A stretch of DNA of 64,000 bases from an uncultured Draconibacterium sp. (lineage in GTDB: Bacteria; Bacteroidota; Bacteroidia; Bacteroidales; Prolixibacteraceae). Numbering within the stretch: position 1 is the stretch's first letter; each line of letters starts with the position of its first letter. The notes below the pieces were generated by a model, which was given only the letters and a program-made list of their open reading frames with translations, was not told where the DNA came from and did not search any database. Positions 50,540 through 60,004 of the stretch are shown here, piece by piece. A program made the translations under genes and the position numbers. The stretch lies in the NCBI GenBank assembly GCA_947492175.1, contig CANLMQ010000005.1, positions 1 to 64,000 of the forward strand, read 5' to 3'.

Positions 50540-52522
50540 ATGTACCGTCAGCTTTCACAAGCTGAGATTGATACACTAAAACAACAGGGATGTGTTGCAG
50601 ATAATTGGGAGAATGTTGAAGTAAGTATTTCATTTTCAGCAGAAGGCATATCAAATGTACGATTTGCCGGAAACATTAAACTGGGAACCCAAAGAGGTAA
50701 TGTCCAAATTGACGAGGGAATTCTAAAACCCGCAACAATCAGGAATTGCTTTATCGAAAACTGTACAATTGGAGAGAATGTTTTTCTCTCCAATGTTGGA
50801 AGCCTGATTAATTATAAATTAGGCAATCAGGTAGTAATAGAAAATGTGGGATCGGTAGTTGTTTCCGGCGAATCAGCATTTGGAAACGGACACGAAATTG
50901 ATGTATTAAACGAAGGAGGTGGCCGGGAGCTTCCTATTTTTGATAAACTCTCGGCTCAAATTGCCTACCTTCTTGTTATTTACCGCCACAACACTACCTT
51001 AATTGAGAAATTAAAAAAACTGGTTTCAGAATATGTTGAAACCAAAAAATCGCGAGTTGGAGAAATTGGTGATAATACCATAATACAACATACCAAATCA
51101 ATAAAAAATGTATCTATCGGGCCTTTTGCCAAAATAGTTGGCGCATCTAAACTTGTTGAAGGAACGATTAACAGCAGGCAGCAGGCACCTGTTTATATTG
51201 GCGAAGAAGTTGTTGCTGAAGATTTTATTGTTTTATCCGGCTCAAAAATCGATGGCAGCGCAATTCTGTCCAGCACCTTTATTGGCCAGGGTGTTAAAGT
51301 TGGACGGCAGTTTTCTGCTGAAAACACAACCCTGTTTGCCAACAGCGAAGCATTTCATGGCGAAGCATGCAGCGTTTTTGCAGGTCCTTACACCGTTACC
51401 CACCATAAATCTACTTTATTAATTGCCGGAATGTTTTCGTTCTACAATGCAGGTAGCGGATCGAACCAAAGCAACCACATGTATAAACTCGGTCCTATTC
51501 ACCAGGGAATTGTTGAACGGGGATCAAAAACCGGCTCACTTTCATACATGCTGTGGCCGTGCCGTGTTGGTGCATTTTCGGTTGTAATGAATAAACATGC
51601 GGGTAATTTTGATACAACTGAATTGCCTTTTTCATATATTTCAGTAAGCGACGGAAAAAGCGTACTAACTCCTGCCATGAATCTTTTTACCGTCGGTACA
51701 GCCCGCGACAGCAAAAAATGGCCTACCCGCGACCGTCGCACCGATAGTGAAAAACTGGATCTGATAAGCTTCGAATTATTTAATCCTTACATAGTCCAAA
51801 AAATTATTAACGGATCTGAATTATTAAGCAGCCTACACGAGACAACACCTAAATCAAAAGATTTTGCAAAACACAAGGGAGTTCATATTAATCGTTTAAT
51901 GTTACGTACTTCGAAACGTTATTACGATCTGGCAATCAATGTATTCCTCACCAATCAGATTGTTGAAAAACTAATCAACAAAAGCTATCACTCTTTAAAT
52001 GAAGTAATCGAACTACTGAAACCCAGGAGTAAGTCAGGAGGCGAAAAATGGATTGATCTTTTGGGAATGATTGTTGAAAGAAACGCAATTGAAAAACTTA
52101 TACAGTCTGTTTGTAACGAAGAAATTAATACCATTGAAGAGCTGCAAAACGGCTTTATTACTATTCACGAAGAATATGCCGACAAAAGTTATTCCTGGAG
52201 TATTGTAAAGCTAAAAGAACTGCAGAATGTTGATATTTCCCGAATTTCTAAACAAGAATTAATTAGCTTGGTTAGTGATTGGAAAACCAATTCAATTAAA
52301 TTTAAAAATATGATTTTGAAAGATGCTGAAAAGGAATTTGACCAACTCAGCAGAATTGGTTTCGGGATAGATGGGGATGAAAAGGAAAATACAGACGACT
52401 TCGAGGCTATTCGCGGAACATATAATAACAACTCGTTTATTATCGGATTGAAAAAAGAAATCGACGAAATAGATTCGACCTTTAATGCGGTGATGGAAAG
52501 ATTAGAAAAGTTACCTGAGTAA
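50540..52522 (+). CDS. DUF4954 left-handed beta-helix protein
   Basis: A 660-residue protein, DUF4954 family. The first 330 residues are hexapeptide-like repeats of a left-handed beta-helix: GNVQIDEGILKPATIRNCFIENCTIGENVFLSNVG, and later QAPVYIGEEVVAEDFIVLSG...SAILSSTFIGQGVKVGRQFS. Hydrophobic residues recur each sixth position. The C-terminal half is helical and charged. Hexapeptide proteins are often nucleotidyl- or acyltransferases, and similar proteins may act on sugar nucleotides, but DUF4954 has no established activity. The start codon abuts the NagB stop (next base), so it is translationally coupled; a strong terminator ends the unit. Confidence 0.82.
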   Translation: MYRQLSQAEIDTLKQQGCVADNWENVEVSISFSAEGISNVRFAGNIKLGTQRGNVQIDEGILKPATIRNCFIENCTIGENVFLSNVGSLINYKLGNQVVIENVGSVVVSGESAFGNGHEIDVLNEGGGRELPIFDKLSAQIAYLLVIYRHNTTLIEKLKKLVSEYVETKKSRVGEIGDNTIIQHTKSIKNVSIGPFAKIVGASKLVEGTINSRQQAPVYIGEEVVAEDFIVLSGSKIDGSAILSSTFIGQGVKVGRQFSAENTTLFANSEAFHGEACSVFAGPYTVTHHKSTLLIAGMFSFYNAGSGSNQSNHMYKLGPIHQGIVERGSKTGSLSYMLWPCRVGAFSVVMNKHAGNFDTTELPFSYISVSDGKSVLTPAMNLFTVGTARDSKKWPTRDRRTDSEKLDLISFELFNPYIVQKIINGSELLSSLHETTPKSKDFAKHKGVHINRLMLRTSKRYYDLAINVFLTNQIVEKLINKSYHSLNEVIELLKPRSKSGGEKWIDLLGMIVERNAIEKLIQSVCNEEINTIEELQNGFITIHEEYADKSYSWSIVKLKELQNVDISRISKQELISLVSDWKTNSIKFKNMILKDAEKEFDQLSRIGFGIDGDEKENTDDFEAIRGTYNNNSFIIGLKKEIDEIDSTFNAVMERLEKLPE

Positions 52523-52553
52523 GGTTTTTCAGAATAAACATTGCTCAAAAAAG

Positions 52554-52590
52554 AAACTACCCACCCTGGTATACAGTGGGTAGTTTTTTT
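52554..52590 (+). terminator. Terminator ending the amino-sugar operon
   Basis: AAACTACCCAC pairs with GTGGGTAGTTT around an 11-base loop, followed by a run of seven T residues, 31 bases after the DUF4954 stop. Confidence 0.9.
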
Positions 52591-52715
52591 ATGGGTAATC
52601 CCGAATTGATCAGTGGAAAACCACAACTCGAAAGTACATTTTCTTTTGTTTCGAAACAAACTTTTTAAGCCTTTCCAAAACAGTTATAAAACAGAAAAAT
52701 TTATTCTTCTAAATA

Positions 52716-52907
52716 CTATTCTTTTGGACTTTTTTTTAACGGTTGCATCGGCTTTATCACCACTTCGGCACTGCACGACGGACAAATATAAATTTCGCAG
52801 CCTGTGCAGGCAAAACAGTTACTGCATGCCCGGGGTACATCGAGGTTCGAAAACTCAAACCCACATGCTTCGCACTGATAGATCTTTTCAGTCTTTTGCC
52901 CCAACAT
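52716..52907 (-). CDS. Small zinc-ribbon protein
   Basis: A 63-residue protein with four Cys-x2-Cys pairs: CEAC, CSNC, CTGC and CPSC. The spacing fits two zinc knuckles, a rubredoxin-like or zinc-ribbon build. No family named here with confidence. Its ATG overlaps the stop codon of the permease gene by one base (TAATG), so it belongs to the zinc-type ABC operon and is translationally coupled. A metallochaperone or a zinc-dependent accessory role is inference. Confidence 0.75.
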   Translation of the reverse strand: MLGQKTEKIYQCEACGFEFSNLDVPRACSNCFACTGCEIYICPSCSAEVVIKPMQPLKKSPKE

Positions 52908-53716
52908 TACAGAAATGATTTGAAAATTTTTAACACTCCAAATATGATTACCAGAGTAAAAATAATGGATGCCCCGGATGGGATATCCAGAAAATATGAA
53001 ATAAACATACCCGCCATTGTCCCGATAAATGCAAATACCGACGACAATATCAGCAAGCGCTTAAAATCTTTGGTAAAAAGATTTGCTGTGGCTTGCGGAA
53101 TAGTTAGTAACGATAATATAAGAATAATTCCCACCACCCGAATATTCAACACTACGGTAAGCGCAATCAGGATCATGGTCAGATAATTAAATAAAGCTAC
53201 CGGCAACCCAGCAGTTTGAGCATATTCTTCGTCAAAAGCAATGTAAAGAATTGGACGGAAAAAGAATACAAAAAACGAAATGATCACTACATTCAGAAAA
53301 AACATCCACCAAAGTTCTGATACCGTAACGGTTAGTATATTTCCAAAAAGGTAACTCATCAGGTTTGGAGTATATCCCGGCGTAATAAATACAAAAATAA
53401 TTCCGAGTGCCATTCCCAGCGACCACCAAATGGCAATTGACGAGTCTTCCCGGATTTCGGCCACTTTAGTAAAAAACTGTATGCCAAGTGCCGACATCAC
53501 TGCAAATAAAACCGCTCCCAAAAGAGGATTAAATCCCAGGAAAAAAGCCAGTCCAATTCCACCAAACGAAGCATGTGTTATACCGCCGCTAATAAACACA
53601 ATACGTCGCGAAACAATGTAACCACCAATTATTCCGCACGAAATACTGGCAAAAACAGCTGCTAAAAAGGCTTTTTGAAAAAAATCGTATGAAAACAGTT
53701 CAATAATTGAGCTCAT
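52907..53716 (-). CDS. znuB: Zinc/manganese-type ABC transporter permease
   Basis: A 269-residue inner-membrane protein with eight or so hydrophobic segments, ABC-3 family (ZnuB/MntB). Landmarks: FLAAVFASISCGIIGGYIV, THASFGGIGLAFFLG, DEEYAQTAGLPVALFNYLTM and IPQATANL. It conducts the metal ion captured by the binding protein. It overlaps the zinc-ribbon gene and follows the ATPase gene after one base. Whether zinc or manganese is carried is not settled by sequence; zinc is favoured by the histidine-rich loop of the binding protein. Confidence 0.85.
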   Translation of the reverse strand: MSSIIELFSYDFFQKAFLAAVFASISCGIIGGYIVSRRIVFISGGITHASFGGIGLAFFLGFNPLLGAVLFAVMSALGIQFFTKVAEIREDSSIAIWWSLGMALGIIFVFITPGYTPNLMSYLFGNILTVTVSELWWMFFLNVVIISFFVFFFRPILYIAFDEEYAQTAGLPVALFNYLTMILIALTVVLNIRVVGIILILSLLTIPQATANLFTKDFKRLLILSSVFAFIGTMAGMFISYFLDIPSGASIIFTLVIIFGVLKIFKSFL

Positions 53717-53717
53717 A

Positions 53718-54461
53718 TTAATGATGGTGCTTTAAAATGGTATGCGGAATTTCTCCGTGAGATATAATTTGAATAGGACAATTATACCCATTCAGTTGTT
53801 CCTGGCTAATAATATTGCTCGGATGATAATGTAAATGATTATTCACACAGGCAATGGTTTTTACATGGCTCGAAATCGTTCCAATATCGTGCGAAACAAG
53901 AATAATTGCAATTTCTTTATTTAAATGACGTAATTTTTCATATAACTCTCCTTCAAAACGGTTATCAACAAAAGTATCGGGTTCATCCAGAATCAGAAGT
54001 TTTGGATCGCTTAACAAGGCACGACATAAAAACACACGCTGCATCTGCCCGCCCGAAAGCTCGCCAATGGCTTTATCCCGGATTTCAGCCAGACCCATCT
54101 CCCGAAGCAGGTTATCCACCTTGTCCTTTGCCTCCGATTTTGCTCTTTTCTTATTTTCCATAATTGATCCGGAAAGCACCACATCAAAAACCGTTATCGG
54201 AAACTTTCTGTCGATATGCCGCACCTGGGGCAAATAACCTATTGGCTTTTTCCTGCCGCGCAAATCTTCACGAAACGAAATACGGCCTTCCTCCGGTTTT
54301 AACAACCCCAAAATGGCTTTCAGTAAAGTTGTTTTGCCTCCACCATTCGGGCCTATTACTCCCAAAAAATCTTTGTCAAAAATTTCAAGGTTCACATTCT
54401 GAAGCACCGGTATTTTATCGTAACCTACCGTAAGATTTTCTATTTTAAGTAATGGTTCCAT
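53718..54461 (-). CDS. znuC: Zinc/manganese-type ABC transporter ATPase
   Basis: A 247-residue cytosolic ATPase. Walker A GPNGGGKTTLLK, signature LSGGQMQRVFLCRALL and Walker B LLILDEPDTFVD with the switch His in LVSHDIGTI. GYLPQVRHIDRKFPITVFDVV is typical of the metal-uptake group. A one-base overlap with the binding-protein gene (TAATG) and a one-base gap to the permease show one operon. Confidence 0.9.
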   Translation of the reverse strand: MEPLLKIENLTVGYDKIPVLQNVNLEIFDKDFLGVIGPNGGGKTTLLKAILGLLKPEEGRISFREDLRGRKKPIGYLPQVRHIDRKFPITVFDVVLSGSIMENKKRAKSEAKDKVDNLLREMGLAEIRDKAIGELSGGQMQRVFLCRALLSDPKLLILDEPDTFVDNRFEGELYEKLRHLNKEIAIILVSHDIGTISSHVKTIACVNNHLHYHPSNIISQEQLNGYNCPIQIISHGEIPHTILKHHH

Positions 54462-55336
54462 TAAAAATTTTCAATTAGAATATCTGTCATATTCCTTAAA
54501 TTATCTTCCCACTCTGGGTTTAATGGCCATACCTGAATAATATCGCCACCTATTTCGTTGGCAAAAACACGGGCATGTTCTCGGTCGAATTCGCTTTGAA
54601 TATAGATTTTCCTGATATTTTCCTTACGGGCCATGTCAACAACATTCTTCATGTGTTGTGGCGTTGGTTCCTTTCCTCCCGATTCAAGCGAATACTGATC
54701 GAGTTCGTAATCGCGCGCATAGTACGCAAGACTGGGATGAAAAGTAATAAACTTTCGGTTTTTATAGGGTTTAAGTTTATTTTTCAACTCAATATTCAAC
54801 TGATCGCATTCCTTAACAAAACGCATATAGTTCGCTTTGTACTCTGCTGTTTTTTCAGGCTTTAAATCAATCAGTTCATCCAAAATACGTTTGGCCATTT
54901 GTTTCACCAACGTCGGCGATAACCATACATGTGGATCAACGCCATCAATATGTACATGGTCGCCATGTTGTTCCATCTGGTCAGCAATTAAATCGAGTCC
55001 TTCTGCCAGATTTACAACCTTCATTTTTGTGTTGGCCTGAGCTATTTTATCCTTCCACGAATGCTCGAATCCGATGTATCCAATACGAAACCAAATGGCA
55101 GAACGCGAAATATCTTTTAACTGCGAAGGGAGTAAAGTATACGCCGCCGGACTTGATCCCGGAGGAATTAGAACATTCACTTGAAAATCGTCGCCGGCAA
55201 TTTTCTTCACAAATGTTTGTTGCGGTAAAATACTTACAGTTATTACGTTTGCCTCTACTTCTTTCTCACTATTCTTTTTCGAACCGCACGAAGCTATAAC
55301 CAAGGCAACTACAAAAAGCAAAATAATCTTCTTCAT
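54461..55336 (-). CDS. znuA: Zinc/manganese-binding ABC lipoprotein
   Basis: A 291-residue solute-binding lipoprotein of the ZnuA/TroA class, lipobox VIASC. Metal ligands: the short His-rich loop EQHGDHVHIDGVDPHVWLSP (His of DPHVW), FITFHPSLAYYARDY and, near the end, IYIQSEFDREHA. The loop is short compared with true ZnuA but has several His. IPPGSSPAAYTLLPSQL is a family hallmark (PGSSPHT-like). First gene of a four-gene operon. CAAATTTA at 55376-55383 (minus TAAATTTG) is a possible -7 box with a 22-base spacer to a TTG. Confidence 0.88.
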   Translation of the reverse strand: MKKIILLFVVALVIASCGSKKNSEKEVEANVITVSILPQQTFVKKIAGDDFQVNVLIPPGSSPAAYTLLPSQLKDISRSAIWFRIGYIGFEHSWKDKIAQANTKMKVVNLAEGLDLIADQMEQHGDHVHIDGVDPHVWLSPTLVKQMAKRILDELIDLKPEKTAEYKANYMRFVKECDQLNIELKNKLKPYKNRKFITFHPSLAYYARDYELDQYSLESGGKEPTPQHMKNVVDMARKENIRKIYIQSEFDREHARVFANEIGGDIIQVWPLNPEWEDNLRNMTDILIENF

Positions 55337-55422
55337 GAATAATAATTTGAATATTCCAATTTAACAAAAACAATACAAATTTAGTTCTATGTTTTTTAAA
55401 TATTTCAAAAAATGTCTTTTAG

Positions 55423-55686
55423 TTATTTTTCCTGTTTTACTTTCGGAGGTACCGGGTCGTAGCCGTGTGTTCCCCAGGGATGACATTTTGAGATTCGTTT
55501 TGCAGTTAATAAAAAACCTTTAATCGGTCCGTGAATTTTAATTGCCTGAACAGCATATTCTGAACAAGTTGGCACATGTCGGCAAGAAGCCGGTGTTAAT
55601 GGAGAAATTCCGTATTTATAAATGTAAATAGGAATCAATAAAATCCATCCAACTACATTTATTATTCCTTTTCTTAACTTGTTCAT
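55423..55686 (-). CDS. yidD: Membrane protein insertion efficiency factor YidD
   Basis: An 87-residue YidD, a small peripheral inner-membrane protein that helps YidC-dependent insertion. The family signature is complete: YKYGISPLTPASCRHVPTCSEYAVQAI, KGFLLTAKRISKCHPWG and GYDPVPP. An N-terminal amphipathic or hydrophobic stretch VVGWILLIPIYIY precedes it. The ATG at 55686 is chosen because TAGTTTTG (a -7 box) lies at 55698-55705, inside the longer frame. Usual neighbours rnpA and yidC are absent here. Confidence 0.92.
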   Translation of the reverse strand: MNKLRKGIINVVGWILLIPIYIYKYGISPLTPASCRHVPTCSEYAVQAIKIHGPIKGFLLTAKRISKCHPWGTHGYDPVPPKVKQEK

Positions 55687-55896
55687 TCTTTCTTCTGCAA
55701 AACTACAATTTATATCCATCTCTGCTAAAAACATAAAAGAATAGGAACAAACTGTCTTAAAAAAAGTTAACTGTTACATTTATTTAAAATAAATAGCTGT
55801 AATACGGGTATTTGTATTTAAAGAATTGTATAATATTTTTAAATTTGCCTAGCCACAACATAAAAATTTTAAAAACAGGCAAATAAAAAATACACA

Positions 55897-56874
55897 ATGA
55901 AAAAAGTTGCAATAGGTGTTGATATTGGCGGAACAAATACCGCTATTGGAATTGTTGATGAAGCCGGCAATGTAATGGTAAAAGATAATATCTCTACTCC
56001 TTCTCACGGAGATATTGAACGTTATATTTCTGATCTGGCAATTGCCATTCAGGAATTAATAAAATCAGTAAAACTGTTAAACAGTGAACTTGAAATATTG
56101 GGAATTGGTATTGGTGCTCCAAATGGAAACTATTACAGCGGTACCATTGAATATGCTCCAAACCTATCATTCAGGGGCGTAGTTCACCTGGTTAAACTAC
56201 TTCGCGCACATTTCCCTGACATGCAGGCGCTTGCTCTAACAAATGATGCAAATGCTGCCGCAATTGGCGAAATGATTTACGGGGGTGCCAAAGACATGAA
56301 GAACTTTGTAATGTTTACTTTGGGAACCGGTGTAGGAAGTGGTATTGTAGTTAATGGCGACCTTGTTTATGGTCACGATGGTTTTGCCGGAGAATGTGGG
56401 CACACTACATTGATTCCGGGCGGACGTTTGTGCGGATGTACCGCACTTGGACACCTGGAAGCCTATTGTTCGGCTTCAGGAATGAAACGTACTGCATTTG
56501 AAATTATGGTTCAGGACAACGCTACCGACAGTTTACTGGCCGACAAATCGTTTAACGAACTTGATTCGAAAATGATTTATGAAGCTGCTGAAAAAGGAGA
56601 CAAAGTAGCACTGCAGGTTTTTGAAAAAACCGGTGCCTGGTTAGGACAAGGTTTGGCTGATACAGTTCACCACTTAAGTCCTGAAGCAGTATTTTTGTTT
56701 GGCGGGCCAACCGCTGCCGGCGAATATATTTTTAAGCCAACAAAGGAATCGATGGAAAAACACTTACTTCCAATTTTCCAGGATAAAATTAAAATTCTTC
56801 CATCGCAACTTAAACCGGGCGATGCTGCCATTGTTGGTGCCAGTGCTTTGGTTTGGAAAGAATTGGATAAATAA
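55897..56874 (+). CDS. ROK-family sugar kinase (glucokinase/GlcNAc kinase-like)
   Basis: A 325-residue cytosolic kinase. The phosphate-binding motif GVDIGGTNTAIGI opens the protein; FTLGTGVGSGIVVNG and FAGECGHTTLIPGG follow. The zinc motif is CGCTALGHLEAY, where the usual second GC is GH, so one Cys ligand is replaced by His. The rest fits ATP-dependent ROK kinases acting on glucose, GlcNAc or ManNAc. Stand-alone; TAAATTTG at 55840-55847 may be its -7 box. It would complement the nearby GlcNAc cluster. Confidence 0.85.
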   Translation: MKKVAIGVDIGGTNTAIGIVDEAGNVMVKDNISTPSHGDIERYISDLAIAIQELIKSVKLLNSELEILGIGIGAPNGNYYSGTIEYAPNLSFRGVVHLVKLLRAHFPDMQALALTNDANAAAIGEMIYGGAKDMKNFVMFTLGTGVGSGIVVNGDLVYGHDGFAGECGHTTLIPGGRLCGCTALGHLEAYCSASGMKRTAFEIMVQDNATDSLLADKSFNELDSKMIYEAAEKGDKVALQVFEKTGAWLGQGLADTVHHLSPEAVFLFGGPTAAGEYIFKPTKESMEKHLLPIFQDKIKILPSQLKPGDAAIVGASALVWKELDK

Positions 56875-56898
56875 GCAAACAACAAATAGTAGTATAGA

Positions 56899-56931
56899 AA
56901 AACAGAAGTCGATAGGCTTCTGTTTTTTTTT
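56899..56931 (+). terminator. Terminator after the ROK kinase
   Basis: AACAGAAG pairs with CTTCTGTT around an eight-base loop and is followed by eight or nine T residues, 27 bases after the stop codon. Confidence 0.85.
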
Positions 56932-57007
56932 GCCTTAGCCGACGAGAAAACAAGGTACAATAAAATGATTTACTTATTTTTATAGAATCGTACAATAGAT
57001 ACCTGAA

Positions 57008-59962
57008 ATGCAAAACACCTGCAACCGCAATAAAAAATGCAAAACGATATTATCGTCTGTTTTGGTTCTGGTATTCTGTCTTTCTGTTTTTTATCCTGCA
57101 GCTCAGTTGCTGCAACAAGAATACACCTATAAACATTATACTACCCACGACGGCCTGGCACAGATGCAGGTTATGTCTTTGTTTCAGGATAGTAAAGGCT
57201 ATTTGTGGTGTTATACAAAAGCCGGACTAAGCCGTTTCGATGGCAAACATTTTAAAAATTATACAGATGAAATAAATCTTCCCGGATTTGATATTACGAT
57301 TATGGGAGAAAGCCGGTTTGGTAACCTGCTTCTTTTTGGATCGTCAAATTTCGGACAACTCAATGCAGATACTTTACAGTTTTACAATTATCCCGGCAAC
57401 AAAACAAGTTCTTCTATTTTTCAACATAGCTCCCCCAAAAAGCTAAAGGAAGTTGTTCATCAGCTGCCCAATGGCAACCTTCAAAGCGAACTATTAGCCT
57501 ATGCCAATCCGGATAAGTTAATTACCTATCCTGTTAAATACGACTATGGCAAAATAATATATGTAAACGAAGAGGAGAGTGATTTGCTCTGGCAAACCGA
57601 TTTGGATTCCATATACATCACTGAAATAAAAAACTGTAAAACAGTAAGAACATTTGCAAATCCATTTCAGGTAGTTCAAATTATTCCCTGGGGCAATGAA
57701 TATATTGGAATTACCAACGATTATAAAGTTTACAAACTAACAGATTCGGGATTCAGTTTTTTATTTCAATTACCATCATCCGGCCGTTTTATCAAAATCA
57801 TCCAAACTCCGTTAAAAGATGCTTTGATTATTAAAACAGATAAAGACTTATTCTACTATAAAGACAAACTCGTTCCGATAAAAACCAACCTGACCTCCAT
57901 TCGCGACATTTTGTTCGACAACGAAGAAAACCTATGGGTAGCTACCGAGGAAGGACTGTACAATTTTTTTCAACTCAACTTTGTCAACTTTACTTTTTCA
58001 AAAGGAAACAAAGACTGGGTATGGTCGGTGCTCGAAGATGACAACAACAATTTTTGGTTTGCCTCGTACCAAAATGGTTTGTGGAAATGGAATGGAAACT
58101 CAATTGTTGATTACACTGCATCGTTAAACCGGAGACTAAACCAACACATTACAAATACCAATTTACACAAACAGTATCGCTTCTATATGGGAGCAAGCAA
58201 AATGCATTCAACCCTGTATTTTCCTACTGAATGCAATGTATTAAAATATGAAAACAACACATTTTCGCCGGTAAAAAATCTGTTGGAACTGCCATACCAG
58301 ATAACAAAAGCTATGCCCGATAACAGTATGATATTTGCCGGTTATGCGGGATTATTTCAACAATCGGTTAATGGCAGTGTAAAAGCGTGGAGCCGCGACA
58401 CTGTGGGAGTTTCGAGTATTTTAAATGTTGAAATGGATGACAAAAACCGAATTTTAGCAGTTGGGAAAAACGGAGTAGCAATTGTTTCGAACGATAGTAT
58501 TATACGCTTTCAGCAAGATTATACCCGATATAGTTACAGCACTGCCAAAGACCACAAAAATAACATTTGGATTGGCGGAACAAAACATATAAATCTGTAC
58601 AAATCCGATTCAATAATTCAGGTGGCTCTGAAAAAGGATGAGGCATTCTATTCGCTACTTTTTGTAGAACCTCATTATTTGCTTTTAGGCGGAATAAAAG
58701 GTTTATATGTAGCTAACCTGGCTAACTATTACAAAAGTGGTATTTTTGAAACAGTACTTTTTAATCAGACGAGTGGATTTACCGGAATTGAATGCGGACA
58801 AAATGGTTTTTTTACCGATTCTGAAGGAATGGTATGGATTCCAACCAGTGACCTGGTAACTCGTTTCGATCCGCAAAAATTAATTCATAAAAAAATTACA
58901 CCGCCCCGAATATTTTTAAATACAACCATTTCTCCCGATAATATAAAATGGGAAAAAATAGATGCGGAATCCCCGGCATTGCTTGCTCCCAATTACAACA
59001 ACATCCGTTTTACGATAGATGTTATTTCGTTTGCCAATACCGGTAATATTCGCTATTACTACAAACTCGAAGGAATTCAGAAAGACTGGTCGGCCTCTTC
59101 AGAAATAAACCAGTCAACTTTTTATGATTTAAAACCGGGGAAATATCGTTTCCTGGTTAAAGCCGATGCCGGTATCAGTTCGGCCTGTTCCGACACTTTA
59201 TTTTTTGATTTTAAGATTGAAAAACCTTTTTGGTTAAAAGGATGGTTTATCTTTTCTGAAGCGGCATTGGCAACATTACTGGTATATTTTCTGGTTCAGT
59301 TTTTCAGAAAAACAGAACAACGCAAAGCCGCAACCCGCCAACGGTTAATGCAACTTCGAAGCGAAGCCCTTGCGGCACAACTCGATCCGCATTTTGTAAT
59401 GAACTGCCTGAATAATATTAGTGGTTTGGTAAATGCGGGATACAAAGAACAAGCCAACACATATATTGTTAAGTTCTCGAAACTTTTACGCGTTATACTG
59501 CAAAGCGTAAAAAAAGAATCGGTAAGTCTTAGTGAAGAAGTAGAAATTGTAAAAAAATATATGGAACTGGAACAGTTTCGATGCAACCATTGTTTTTCCT
59601 ACGAAATTGTACTTCCGGAGAATTGCTCTGCTGAAACAATTATGGTGCCGTCAATGTTACTCCAGCCATTGGTTGAAAACTCAATTAAACACGGATTCTC
59701 AAACCAGGAAGACAGAGATCTGAAGATTGAAATAACCATATCGATAGAAAATCAAAATCTGCAATTTTCTATTGTTGACAACGGAAAGGGAATACAACAG
59801 AACTCAAAAACAAGTGGAACCGGACTGGGAACAAAAATTACACGCGAACGCATTGAGCTGCTTCAAACAAAAAGCAATATAAAATTCGAAATAAAACACA
59901 GAAATCCGGGTGTTGAAATAAAATACGAAATACCATTATTGATTAAACATAACAAATTTTAA
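57008..59962 (+). CDS. LytS-type histidine kinase with beta-propeller/Y_Y_Y sensor
   Basis: A 984-residue membrane protein. An N-terminal signal or anchor lies at residues about 13-35. The periplasmic part (about 36-725) is a two-component regulator propeller of short repeats ending in a Y_Y_Y domain: HDGLAQMQVMSLFQDSKGYLW, DNEENLWVATEEGL, NKIWIGGT-type blades, then YYYKLEGIQKDWS and LKPGKYRFLVKA. A transmembrane helix lies near 740-760. The cytoplasmic part is a His_kinase (LytS-like): LDPHFVMNCLNN (His near residue 797), ESVSLSEEVEIVKKYMELEQ, LLQPLVENSIKHG and NGKGIQQN. Partner LytTR regulator follows. Confidence 0.87.
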   Translation: MQNTCNRNKKCKTILSSVLVLVFCLSVFYPAAQLLQQEYTYKHYTTHDGLAQMQVMSLFQDSKGYLWCYTKAGLSRFDGKHFKNYTDEINLPGFDITIMGESRFGNLLLFGSSNFGQLNADTLQFYNYPGNKTSSSIFQHSSPKKLKEVVHQLPNGNLQSELLAYANPDKLITYPVKYDYGKIIYVNEEESDLLWQTDLDSIYITEIKNCKTVRTFANPFQVVQIIPWGNEYIGITNDYKVYKLTDSGFSFLFQLPSSGRFIKIIQTPLKDALIIKTDKDLFYYKDKLVPIKTNLTSIRDILFDNEENLWVATEEGLYNFFQLNFVNFTFSKGNKDWVWSVLEDDNNNFWFASYQNGLWKWNGNSIVDYTASLNRRLNQHITNTNLHKQYRFYMGASKMHSTLYFPTECNVLKYENNTFSPVKNLLELPYQITKAMPDNSMIFAGYAGLFQQSVNGSVKAWSRDTVGVSSILNVEMDDKNRILAVGKNGVAIVSNDSIIRFQQDYTRYSYSTAKDHKNNIWIGGTKHINLYKSDSIIQVALKKDEAFYSLLFVEPHYLLLGGIKGLYVANLANYYKSGIFETVLFNQTSGFTGIECGQNGFFTDSEGMVWIPTSDLVTRFDPQKLIHKKITPPRIFLNTTISPDNIKWEKIDAESPALLAPNYNNIRFTIDVISFANTGNIRYYYKLEGIQKDWSASSEINQSTFYDLKPGKYRFLVKADAGISSACSDTLFFDFKIEKPFWLKGWFIFSEAALATLLVYFLVQFFRKTEQRKAATRQRLMQLRSEALAAQLDPHFVMNCLNNISGLVNAGYKEQANTYIVKFSKLLRVILQSVKKESVSLSEEVEIVKKYMELEQFRCNHCFSYEIVLPENCSAETIMVPSMLLQPLVENSIKHGFSNQEDRDLKIEITISIENQNLQFSIVDNGKGIQQNSKTSGTGLGTKITRERIELLQTKSNIKFEIKHRNPGVEIKYEIPLLIKHNKF

Positions 59963-59972
59963 TACATAATAT

Positions 59973-59980
59973 TATATTTG
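59973..59980 (+). promoter_or_regulatory. -7-like box upstream of the second LytTR regulator
   Basis: TATATTTG matches TAnnTTTG. No TTG lies 19 bases upstream, so the box is only a candidate internal promoter between the kinase gene (ends 59962) and the regulator ATG (60005). Confidence 0.3.
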
Positions 59981-60004
59981 TATAAGCACACAATAGGAAA
60001 AAAA

